Assembly (NCBI GenBank): GCA_963733905.1
Contig: CAVTEU010000007.1
Span: 558,001 to 622,000, forward strand
Length of the DNA: 64,000 nucleotides
Direction of reading: 5' to 3'
DNA from: DATADW01 sp963733905
GTDB taxonomy: Bacteria > Actinomycetota > Acidimicrobiia > Spongiisociales > DATADW01
Both the position numbers and the translations under genes were made by a program. Shown piece by piece: positions 20,373 to 28,661 of the stretch. The notes under the pieces were generated by a model. That model was not told where the DNA came from and ran no database searches. It worked only from the letters and a program-made list of their open reading frames with translations. Within the stretch, counting starts at the first letter, position 1; the number at the start of each line of letters is the position of its first letter.

Positions 20373-22131
20373 CGGGTCAACCTCCTCATTGCTGGTCCCA
20401 TTGCTGGGAACTCCCAAGTGGTGCAGCGCCTTTTCCATGACATCGGCGAAGACGGGCGCCGCAGAGAGCCCACCTGAGCGGAAGGCGTACGACGGTCCTT
20501 CGACGACCACCGCGACCACCAACTCCGGGTCGTCAGCTGGGGCCATGCCGACAAAGCTGGCCACGTTCACCTGCCTGTTGTAGCCGGTGTCCTCGAGCTG
20601 CTCGGACGTCCCCGTCTTCCCGGCCACCGTGTAGCCGGGGATTGCGGCGCGGAGACCGGTGCCGTGCTCGACTACCTGCTGCAGCATGCGGCGCATGGTC
20701 TTCGCCGTTGTCTCGGAGACGACGCGGCGCCGTTCCGGGCGGACCTTGGTCGGTGCGCCGTCACCCGATACGACTTGGTCGACGAGATGCGGCGCCACCC
20801 AGACCCCGTCGTTGGCTACGGCGCCGTATGCGGCCGCCATCTGGAGCGGCGACACCGAGACCGAGTAGCCGATCGATGCGGATGCGGTGCACGATCCGCA
20901 TGTCGGATCGACGTTGACCGACCCGGCGGCCTCACCGGCGTACTCGATCCCGGTGGGCTCGCCCAACCCGAACCGCTCGAGGAAGCGGCGCAAGCGAGAC
21001 GTGCCCACCCGTTCTCCGACCAGGATCGTGCCGACGTTGGAGGAGCGGGTGACGATCTCCTCGACAGTCATGTCCTCGGGTTCGTGGTAGTCGGGGTCGC
21101 CGTAACACCCGAAGATGTCGTCGGTGCGGCTATCACAGGCACCGTCGACCACCTCGTAGCGGGCGGGGACATCGGGTATTACAGAGGTCGGCTTCAACAG
21201 GCCATCCTCGAGGGCAGCAGCAATGGTGATGGTCTTCAGCGTCGATCCGGGCTCAAAGGTGCCCCGGATGGCAAAGTTCCCAAACAGAGTCTCGTCCGAC
21301 ACGCCCTGGCGGTCGTTGGGGTCGAAGTCGGGCAGGGTCGCCAACGCCACCACCGCCCCATCGTCCGGATCGAGCACCACCACAGTGCACCTCTGCGCCT
21401 CGGCGTCGGTCATGATCTCCGAGCAGGCGCGCTCGGCGGCGAACTGGACGTCGAGGTCGATTGTGGTGACCAGGTCGTCACCAGGGTCGGCGGGCTCCAC
21501 CTGGTAGCGGCCCTGGGGAATGATCCGCCCGGAGGGGTCGGTCTCGACGATGGCGGCACCAGGCTTCCCTCTGAGGACCTCGTCGAAGCGGTACTCAAGC
21601 CCCTCTTTGCCCTCGTTGTCGATGTCGACCCATCCGAGGATGTGGCTGGCGAGGGCACCGGCCGGGTAGACGCGCTTGGGCTCGGGGAGCGTGTAGATCC
21701 CGGCGAGGTCCAGCGCTTGCACCTCCTCCGCCTGATCGAACTCGAGTTGTCGGGCTAGGTAGACGAAGGTCGAGTCCTCGCGTAGACGATCCAAGATCAC
21801 CGAGGTCGGGCGGTCGAGCACCGCCCCGAGCAGCCGGGCGGCAACATCGGGGCTCTCCACTTGCTTCGGGTTGGCGTAGATGGTGGTCCCGTCGATGGTC
21901 ACCGCCATCTCGCGGCCGCGGGCTGTCGAAGATCGACCCGCGACGCGCCGCCAGCTCTTTCCGGGTCAGCCTCTGTTCCAACGACTCCGCAGCCCACCGG
22001 TCGGACTCGATGACCTGCACGTAGAAAAGCCGGGCGCCGGCCCCCAGCCAGGCGACCAACAACAGACCCCCGACGGCGAAGAGACGTGCGTCGGACAGCC
22101 CGAGTCGCCGGCCCTTGTTACGGCCGGCCAC
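20373..22131 (-). CDS. ftsI: Septal transpeptidase FtsI (PBP3; one frameshift, no stop before murE)
   Basis: Class B penicillin-binding protein. A single membrane helix (ARLFAVGGLLLVAWLGAG) is followed by the dimerisation domain and a transpeptidase domain with all three active-site motifs: STLK (catalytic Ser), SSN and KTGT. One extra C in a CCC run near 21918 splits it (expected IFDSRGREMAVTIDG). The GTG at 22129-22131 is chosen because GGAGGA lies 6 bases upstream. The C-terminal helix EKALHHLGVP is normal, but the frame then continues through NEEVDP into murE. Confidence 0.92.
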
Positions 22132-22255
22132 GGTCACTCCTCCAGCTGGCGACCGCCGGGTGGTCGGAAGGGTCGCTCCGCCCACGGGGCCGAGACCCCG
22201 AGTCGAGAACTCCTGCCTCCGGCCCCATCGGCACCAGCAGCTCCGATGTGACCCA

Positions 22256-22669
22256 TCATGGGCTCGACGCGCTCAAGATCGAACTCAGCTCGGCCAAACG
22301 GCGTGGTGATCCGACTGCCCGCTCGACACCATCGGCAGCCACCGTTTGGGTGTCGCTGGGGAACACCATCCCCATCTCCTCGGCAAGCGGCGCGATGCGC
22401 GAGGGCGACTCGAGTCTTGCGACTTCGAGCCGGAGCTCGCCGTAGCGAGCCTGCTCAGCGGCGATCCGCCCCTCGAGCTCCTGGAGCTCGAAGGCGGTGC
22501 GGTCGAGGGTGGTGCGTGACCAGATGATGGCGAAGAAGGCAAGGATCGCAATCGTCGAGAAGAGCAGCCAGGGCCCCATTGCGGGACGCCGGGCGTCGCG
22601 CCCCGGCAGGACCCTCAGCTGGGGCCGCTTCACCAAGCGGGAAAGGGGACGGACGGTGGGGGCGGTCAC
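22256..22669 (-). CDS. ftsL: FtsL-like small division protein
   Basis: 137 aa with a basic N-terminus, one membrane helix (WLLFSTIAILAFFAIIW, about residues 38-54) and an extracytoplasmic leucine-rich coiled coil (LQELEGRIAAEQARYGELR). Sequence conservation is low, as usual for FtsL; identity rests on topology and position between rsmH and ftsI. The GTG overlaps the rsmH stop (GTGA). Confidence 0.8.
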   Translation of the reverse strand: MTAPTVRPLSRLVKRPQLRVLPGRDARRPAMGPWLLFSTIAILAFFAIIWSRTTLDRTAFELQELEGRIAAEQARYGELRLEVARLESPSRIAPLAEEMGMVFPSDTQTVAADGVERAVGSPRRLAELSSILSASSP

Positions 22670-23605
22670 GCCGCCTCCTCGACCCGCTCGACGGCACGGA
22701 GCCGTGCGCTGCGGGAGCGTGGGTTGTCTGCCACCTCGGTGGGTGAGGGGCGGAGCGGTTTGCGGGTGAGCAGACGGAGCTCGGCCGTGCCGCCACACAC
22801 GCACACAGGGAAGTCCGGCGGGCAGGTGCACCCTTGGGCGCCGGCCACGAAGCGCCTCTTGACCATGCCGGTCCTCGAGCGAGTGATAGGAGATGACGAC
22901 GGTTCGCCCCCCCACCCGCAACCGTTGGAGCGCCGCTTCGAGACCCTCCTCCAACGCCTCCAATTCCTCGTTGACCACCATCCGGATGGCCTGAAAAGTG
23001 CGGCGAGCCGGGTGTCGGCGAGCGCGTGCCTTGGCCGGTACGGCGGCGGCCACGACCTCGGCCAGTTGGCCGGTGTCGGTCAGGGGGCGAGCCCCCACGA
23101 TGGCGGCGGCGATCCGGGAGGCATGTGGTTCCTCGCCATAGCGGCGGATGGCCGAGGCCAGACGAGCGGCATCCCACCCGTTGACCACGTCGGCAGCGGT
23201 AATCGAAGCGTCAGGGCCCATCCGCATGTCGAGTGGGCCGCTGTGCCGGTAGGAGAACCCGCGATCCGGATCGTCGAGCTGCCGGCTGGACACGCCGAGG
23301 TCGAAGAGGGCCCCGTCGATCCGGTCGATCCCCGCCCGGTCGAGCGCCTCATCCAGATTTCGGAAGTCGCTCTGCATCATGGTCAGCCTGTGTCCGAGCG
23401 AGGCGGCGTTGGCGTGGGCCGCCGGGTCCCGGTCCAGGCCGATGACGGAGATACCGGGATGTCTGTCGAGGAGCAGGGCCGTGTGGCCCCCACCGCCGAA
23501 GGTGGCGTCTACCACCACCCCGCGTTCGATCGGTTGGAACACCTCGGCGACCTCCTCTGCCATCACCGGTTGGTGGAACGGGGCTGGCTGCGGGTCCTGG
23601 CTCAT
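22666..23605 (-). CDS. rsmH: 16S rRNA m4C1402 methyltransferase RsmH (one frameshift)
   Basis: SAM-dependent enzyme that N4-methylates C1402 of 16S rRNA. N-terminal HQPVMAEEV, the SAM loop DATFGGGGHT, FDLGVSSRQLDD and RTFQAIRMVVNEELEAL are present. After ISYHSLEDR an extra base near 22866 shifts the frame; the rest (MVKRRF...RSRSARLRAVERV) continues to 22666. Length 3n+1 matches one insertion. The ATG at 23603-23605 matches the family start. Confidence 0.92.
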
Positions 23606-23736
23606 GGCCAGCCCCCCGGGCGCTGGGACCAAGTTGGAAGCGGGCGGAGTAAGGGGCCTTCCAATTCGGTACTCCGGGGGGCTGGCGATGAACCAGGTTC
23701 ACCGCCGCCGGTCGCTCGGTGTCGGCTCCACCTCCC

Positions 23737-24141
23737 TCAACTCTCGACCGCGTCCTGCTCGGCGCGGGTGGCCTCGGTCAACCATGCGGCGGGCTCCCAG
23801 ATCTCGACCCGGTCGACGACCCCGACAAGGGTGACCTCGGCTCCCATGCGGGCGAAGTCCCGTAGTTCCTGAGGGATGGCGATTCGTCCCTGCTTGTCGG
23901 GGGTGATCGGGTGGGCTTCGCCGAACCGAAGACGTCGTCGTCGCCTCACCTCGACCTTCCGCCGATCGTCGTTCAGGATCCCCTTCACCTCTTCAGCCCA
24001 GGTCTGGTTGGGGAAGAGCTCGAGACATCCGTCCTCGCCTTTGGTGAGGACGGCGCCTTCTTCCAGATCGCGGCGGAACTTGGCGGGCAGCACGACACGC
24101 CCCTTCTCGTCGAGGGCGTGGCTGTACGTGCCGAGTAACAC
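23737..24141 (-). CDS. mraZ: Transcriptional regulator MraZ
   Basis: 134 aa with two AbrB-like repeats: GTYSHALDEKGRVVLPAKFR at the N-terminus and GEAHPITPDKQGRIAIPQELR in the second half. MraZ forms ring oligomers and represses the dcw promoter through TGGG-type direct repeats, which are present upstream. The start is a GTG at 24139-24141 giving MLLGTYSHALD; the 23 codons upstream in the open frame are not conserved. First gene of the dcw cluster. Confidence 0.93.
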   Translation of the reverse strand: MLLGTYSHALDEKGRVVLPAKFRRDLEEGAVLTKGEDGCLELFPNQTWAEEVKGILNDDRRKVEVRRRRRLRFGEAHPITPDKQGRIAIPQELRDFARMGAEVTLVGVVDRVEIWEPAAWLTEATRAEQDAVES

Positions 24142-24188
24142 GTTGTATCTGCTCCGTCCTGCATACCGCTGATCCTCCGTCGAGCGGC

Positions 24189-24217
24189 AATCTGCCCCAT
24201 ATCGACCCACCTGTCAA
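24189..24217 (-). promoter_or_regulatory. Candidate dcw (mraZ) promoter
   Basis: On the minus strand TTGACA (24217-24212), a 17-bp spacer and CAGATT (24194-24189) form a sigma70-like promoter about 45-50 bp upstream of the mraZ GTG. The -35 is a perfect match; the -10 is weak. Confidence 0.55.
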
Positions 24218-24251
24218 CCCTTTTTCACCTTTTTCTCCCACAACGACCCAC
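24196..24251 (-). promoter_or_regulatory. MraZ-box direct repeats
   Basis: On the minus strand GTGGG occurs at 24251-24247 and 24241-24237 (10-bp period), and again as GTGGG at 24210-24206 and ATGGG at 24200-24196 (10-bp period). MraZ binds TGGG repeats separated by 5 bp, so the two pairs flanking and overlapping the promoter fit autoregulation of the cluster. Confidence 0.6.
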
Positions 24252-24296
24252 CGGCTAGTCAGGCGACCCACTCCCCTCCCCCGGTAGGGTTGATTG

Positions 24297-25589
24297 GTGG
24301 CCCCTCTCCTCCCCGACGCGCCACTCCCCCACCTGGCCTCGTGGCAGGAGCAGGGGGGCGGTATCGCCCTCGCCGAGGCACGCCGCTTAGGGCCGGACGG
24401 GGTCGTCGCCGAGATCCGCGCCTCCGGACTTCGGGGCAGAGGTGGAGCTGGGTTCCCCACGGCACTCAAGTGGGGTGGGATCCTCGAGGAGGCGCCGGGG
24501 CGGTGCTACGTGGCTTGCAACGCCGCCGAGGGCGAGCCGGGGACGTTCAAGGACCGGGCCCTGATACGGGCGAACCCCTACCAGTTGCTCGAAGGGCTAG
24601 CCGTGGCCGCCGAAACAATCGGTGCCACCGAGGCCTACGTCGCCATCAAGAGCCATTTCCGGCCCGAGATCGAGCGGCTCGAGCAGGCAGCGACCGAGAT
24701 GGCGCCTGCCGGGCTCCTCGGCGACGTGCCAATCCGCATAGTCGAGGGGCCGGACGACTACCTGTTCGGCGAGGAGAAGGGCCTCCTCGAGGTGATCGAG
24801 GGGAACGATCCGCTTCCCCGGCTGGTGCCTCCCTACATCGAGGGGCTCTTTGCGGATCGGGACTCCGCCGGCCCAGCCGTGGTCAACAACGTCGAGACGC
24901 TGAGCAACATCCCGCGGATCCTGCGAGAGGGCGCCGATGCGTTCCGGAGCGAGGGCACACCTCAGAGCCCAGGGACAATGGTGTTCACCGTATCGGGAGC
25001 GGTACGCCGGGAAGCAGTGGCTGAATTACCCCTTGGAGCCCCCATCTCCTACCTGGTGTACGGGCCCGGCGAGGGGTTGGAGGCGGGACGGAGAGCGAAG
25101 GCCGTGATCTCGGGAGCGTCGAACGCCCCTCTCGGGGCTGGCCAACTAGACACGCCGCTCTCCTACGAGGGCATGGCGGCAGCCGGGTCGGGGCTGGGAG
25201 CAGGTGGGCTGATCGTCTACGACGACACCGACTGCATGGTCAGGGTCGGCGCCGTCCTTTCCACGTTCCTGGCAAGGTCATCGTGCGGTCAATGCCCGCC
25301 GTGCAAGCTGGGGACCACCGCAATCGCCGAAAGGCTGTGGAGCCTCGAGCAGGGCGAGGGCACCACCGAGATGATCGAGGAGATCGCAGCCTGGGTGGGT
25401 CAGGTCACCGACGCCAACCGCTGCGGTCTCGGCCTGGGCGAGCGGGTGCTGACCGCTGGTCTGCTCGAGCGATTCTGGGACGAGGTCGCGGCCCACCTCA
25501 CCGGCGCCTGCCCGCTCCCCGGCGAGACCATCCTCCCGATGATCGACGACTGGGATCCCGAGACCGGGCGGTTCGTGTACCGGAGCTGA
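24297..25589 (+). CDS. NuoF-like NADH-binding flavoprotein, stand-alone
   Basis: About 430 aa, related to the 51-kDa subunit of complex I and of NAD-linked hydrogenases/formate dehydrogenases. The NADH/FMN-binding part has GLRGRGGAGFPTALKW and ACNAAEGEPGTFKDR; the C-terminal 4Fe-4S site is SCGQCPPC with a later NRC. It would pass electrons between NAD(H) and a partner, but no NuoE, NuoG or catalytic subunit is nearby. The start could be TTG at 24294 or GTG at 24297. It is divergent from mraZ. Confidence 0.82.
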   Translation: MAPLLPDAPLPHLASWQEQGGGIALAEARRLGPDGVVAEIRASGLRGRGGAGFPTALKWGGILEEAPGRCYVACNAAEGEPGTFKDRALIRANPYQLLEGLAVAAETIGATEAYVAIKSHFRPEIERLEQAATEMAPAGLLGDVPIRIVEGPDDYLFGEEKGLLEVIEGNDPLPRLVPPYIEGLFADRDSAGPAVVNNVETLSNIPRILREGADAFRSEGTPQSPGTMVFTVSGAVRREAVAELPLGAPISYLVYGPGEGLEAGRRAKAVISGASNAPLGAGQLDTPLSYEGMAAAGSGLGAGGLIVYDDTDCMVRVGAVLSTFLARSSCGQCPPCKLGTTAIAERLWSLEQGEGTTEMIEEIAAWVGQVTDANRCGLGLGERVLTAGLLERFWDEVAAHLTGACPLPGETILPMIDDWDPETGRFVYRS

Positions 25590-25599
25590 GTTTGGCCGA

Positions 25600-26100
25600 C
25601 TAGGCCGTTTCCGCCAGGTAAGCATGCCAGCGGGGGTCGACACGGTGACCTGCCGAGGCGTAGATCCAGCCGTAACGGCGCGGCGAGGCCGGTGGGCGGT
25701 GGAGGGCGAGCCCGACCTCGGCGGGTGACCGGTCCCCCTTGCGCAGGTTGCAGCGGCGGCAGCAGGCCACCACGTTGTCCCAGCTGTGACCGCCGCCCCG
25801 GGAGCGGGGAACGACGTGGTCGACAGAGTCCGCCGGACCCGAGCAGTACTGGCAACGGTGGTCGTCTCGGGCGAAAACGGCGTTGCGGGTGAGGGCGGCG
25901 CGGCGGTTGAAGGGGACGTGGACGTACGACAGAAGACGCACCACCGAAGGGACCTGGACCACCACGGTCTCGGCATGCCACACCCCGTCACCTACCTCGA
26001 CCATCGAGGCACGCTCGCGCAGAACCAAGACCACGGCACGTCGTGCCGGGACCACCGACAGCGGTTCGTTGGAGGCGTTGAGCACCAAAGCCCTGGTCAC
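25600..26100 (-). CDS. HNH endonuclease-domain protein
   Basis: 166 aa. The HNH/zinc core is CQYCSGPADSVDHVVPRSRG followed by NVVACCRRCNLRKGD, with two CxxC pairs and the catalytic His. The N-terminal half (ALVLNASNEPLSVVPARRAVVL) is the conserved part of a chromosomal HNH family widespread in actinobacteria, so it does not look like a mobile intron nuclease. Substrate unknown. Confidence 0.85.
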   Translation of the reverse strand: MTRALVLNASNEPLSVVPARRAVVLVLRERASMVEVGDGVWHAETVVVQVPSVVRLLSYVHVPFNRRAALTRNAVFARDDHRCQYCSGPADSVDHVVPRSRGGGHSWDNVVACCRRCNLRKGDRSPAEVGLALHRPPASPRRYGWIYASAGHRVDPRWHAYLAETA

Positions 26101-26145
26101 CTGACCTCCCGTCGGAGCAGCCGGAGGGTACCAGCGGGTTTGAAG

Positions 26146-26412
26146 CTACCCCGACGGGTTGGCCCTCCGAGCGCGCCGTAATTCGGCCCGCCATCGGAGC
26201 ACCGCCACCAGGTCACGAGGCTGAACCGGATGCTCGTCGGATCCGTATGCCGTCGAGATCCGCCACCTCAGGTAACCCGGCTCGGGAATGGGGACGAAAG
26301 GCGGGCGGCGCCACCACCCCGGCGCCGCCATCGCCCCTAGGAAGCGCAGACCCTCGATCCAGAGACCGGGCCTGAGGGCGACGGCAAGAGCCGCCTTGAA
26401 CCATGCGGACAT
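26146..26412 (-). CDS. Conserved small actinobacterial protein
   Basis: 88 aa, basic and Trp/Pro-rich. The central PGWWRRPPFVPIPEPGYLRWR resembles a short family of unknown function found in many actinobacteria (from memory). No clear membrane helix or catalytic motif is visible. It starts at ATG 26410-26412 and diverges from moxR. Confidence 0.65.
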   Translation of the reverse strand: MSAWFKAALAVALRPGLWIEGLRFLGAMAAPGWWRRPPFVPIPEPGYLRWRISTAYGSDEHPVQPRDLVAVLRWRAELRRARRANPSG

Positions 26413-26490
26413 CAGAACATTGTGGCCATTGCAGACGTCGGAGAACATGAACCCGGTGCCGATAACATCTCCCCTTCGACCGGAGGACCC

Positions 26491-27477
26491 TTGCAGCCCC
26501 AGACCCAGACACCCACCGCCGAGAATGTCGACTGGTTCGTCGATCGTCTCTCCGCCGTGGTCTCCAACATCGAACTGGTCATACAAGGCAAGCGCGAGGC
26601 GGTGGGGCTGGTCATCACCGGTCTGATCGCCGGGGGTCACGTGCTGGTCGAGGACGTTCCCGGGGTGGGCAAGACGCTGCTGGCCAAGTCGCTCGCCCGT
26701 TCCATCGACTGCACCTTCCGTCGCATCCAGTTCACACCCGACCTCCTCCCCTCGGACATAACCGGGGTGTCCGTGTGGGACCGCCAGACGACAGACTTCG
26801 TCTTCAAGCCGGGTGCGATCTTCGCCAACATCGTGGTCGGCGACGAGATCAACCGGGCCAGCCCCAAGACCCAGGCGGCGCTGCTCGAAGCCATGGAAGA
26901 GCGCCAGGTGACCGTCGATGGGGTGACCAGAGCTCTCGAGCCCCCTTTCATGGTCATCGCAACCCAGAACCCACTCGAGCACGAGGGGACATATCCGCTC
27001 CCCGAGGCGCAGCTCGACCGGTTCATGATGCGGATCAGCATCGGCTACCCGAGCCGTGAGAAGGAACTGGAAATGCTCGACACCCACGGGGTGCGCTCGA
27101 CGTTCGACGCCCTCGAGCCGGTGGTCACCGCCGAGGAGGTGCTGGAGATGCAGCGGGTGGCGGCGGCGATCCACGTGGCGCCCTCGGTGAAGGCCTACAT
27201 CGTTGACATCGTCGAGACAACGAGATCACACGGCGACCTGTTGCTGGGGGCGTCCCCGCGCTCGGCCCTCTTCCTGCAGCGGGTGGCCCGGGTGCGGGCC
27301 GCCCTCGCCGGACGGGAGTACGTGACACCCGACGACGTCAAATCGATCGTTCACCCCGTGCTCCAGCACCGCATGGCGCTCCGACCCGAGGCACTGATGC
27401 GTGGAGCGACCGTGGGCGTGGTCGTTGACGGGGTAATGAGCCGGCTGAGGGTGCCTGGCACCCGAACCGGCAACTGA
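26491..27477 (+). CDS. MoxR-family AAA+ ATPase
   Basis: About 328 aa. Walker A EDVPGVGKTLLAK, Walker B VVGDEINRA, sensor ATQNPLEHEGTYPLPEAQLDRF and the C-terminal lid are intact. MoxR ATPases act as chaperones for the products of the DUF58 and transglutaminase genes that follow. I chose the TTG at 26491 because GGAGG sits 4 bases upstream; the GTG at 26422 would leave only 9 bp to the divergent gene. The stop overlaps the DUF58 ATG. Confidence 0.9.
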   Translation: MQPQTQTPTAENVDWFVDRLSAVVSNIELVIQGKREAVGLVITGLIAGGHVLVEDVPGVGKTLLAKSLARSIDCTFRRIQFTPDLLPSDITGVSVWDRQTTDFVFKPGAIFANIVVGDEINRASPKTQAALLEAMEERQVTVDGVTRALEPPFMVIATQNPLEHEGTYPLPEAQLDRFMMRISIGYPSREKELEMLDTHGVRSTFDALEPVVTAEEVLEMQRVAAAIHVAPSVKAYIVDIVETTRSHGDLLLGASPRSALFLQRVARVRAALAGREYVTPDDVKSIVHPVLQHRMALRPEALMRGATVGVVVDGVMSRLRVPGTRTGN

Positions 27478-28661
27478 TGCCCACCGAGCGGGGCTGGGCA
27501 GCACTCGGGGCCGGGCTGGCGTTTTTCGTCCTTTGGTGGGGCTTCGGCGAAGCCGAGTTGCTGGCCGCTGCGGTATTCCTGGTCGGGGCGTTCCTCCTCG
27601 CATGGGCGCTGGTCCGCATGGCCCGCCGGCCGGTGGTCGTCTCCCGCAGGCTGACACCGACAGTCACCCACGAGGGAGACGTCGTCGCGGTGACACTTTC
27701 GATCGGCGGCACGGGCGGACGATCGATCTGGAACGTCGGATTCGAGGACGAGGTGGCCGGATTGGGGACGGCCCGGTTCGTCGCGGGGTTGCTTCCCTCG
27801 GGTGAGACCTTCACCGCCGGGTACCGGATACTCGCCAAGCCCCGAGGTGTCTACCGCGTAGGGCCGGTCAGGATGAGCGTCGCTGATCCCCTGCACCTCG
27901 CCTCGTCGGTCCGGGTAGCGGGCAATGCCGACCGGCTCGTCGTGTACCCGTCGGTCGAACCGCTCGAGGGCCTCCCCCTGGTCCGAGGGCTCAACCCCGC
28001 AATGCACGCCAACCGCCCCGAGTTCAGCCACCGGGGCGGCGAGGACTTCTTCACCCTGCGCGAGTATCGGATCGGCGACGACCTCCGCCGAGTTCATTGG
28101 CCGAGCTCGGCGAAGCGCGACGAGCTCATGATCCGCCAACTGGAAACCCCGTGGCAGTCGCGTGCGCTGGTTCTGCTCGATGTGAGACGCTCCAGCTACG
28201 AGAGTCGGGCCGCATTCGAACGAGCCGTGTCCGGAGCGGCTTCGACAATGCTCCACCTGCGACGCCATGGGTTCGACTGCGATCTGTGGGCCGGTCCAAC
28301 GGACGTGGCCGGCGCCGAGGTCGATGCTCACCCCCGCTCGATGGAGCTGCTGGCGGTGGTCGACTGGGTCGACGACATCGATCTGCGGTCGCTCGCCCTG
28401 CGAATACGGACCGAGGGGGCGGGTGGAGCACTCGTCCTGGCCACCGGTGTCGCCGACGACGACCTGGCCGCGGTGCGCCAGCTTCTGTCACCCGAATTCG
28501 GGGCGACGGTGCTTCTCTCGGTCACCTCATCCCAGGCAGCGGAGACGGTGCAGTTCCAGCGCGCCGGGGCGGTGACCGTGGTGGTTCCCCCAGATGGCTC
28601 ATTGGCCGATGCTTGGCGACTGGCAATCGAGGCTACGTGGTCTACCGCACCAGTCGGCTGA
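27477..28661 (+). CDS. DUF58 membrane-anchored protein
   Basis: 394 aa. Two N-terminal membrane helices (residues about 10-45) are followed by an Ig-like segment and the DUF58 core with FFTLREYRIGDDLRRVHWPS near residue 190, then a vWA-like region (ALVLLDVRRSSYE). These proteins partner MoxR ATPases, probably in envelope assembly or stress. The ATG overlaps the moxR stop (TGATG), and the end overlaps the next gene by 25 bp. Confidence 0.88.
   Translation: MPTERGWAALGAGLAFFVLWWGFGEAELLAAAVFLVGAFLLAWALVRMARRPVVVSRRLTPTVTHEGDVVAVTLSIGGTGGRSIWNVGFEDEVAGLGTARFVAGLLPSGETFTAGYRILAKPRGVYRVGPVRMSVADPLHLASSVRVAGNADRLVVYPSVEPLEGLPLVRGLNPAMHANRPEFSHRGGEDFFTLREYRIGDDLRRVHWPSSAKRDELMIRQLETPWQSRALVLLDVRRSSYESRAAFERAVSGAASTMLHLRRHGFDCDLWAGPTDVAGAEVDAHPRSMELLAVVDWVDDIDLRSLALRIRTEGAGGALVLATGVADDDLAAVRQLLSPEFGATVLLSVTSSQAAETVQFQRAGAVTVVVPPDGSLADAWRLAIEATWSTAPVG

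Noticed and set aside
25600..26100. HNH gene as a mobile homing endonuclease
   Set aside because: No intron, intein or repeats around it; the sequence fits a chromosomal actinobacterial HNH family.
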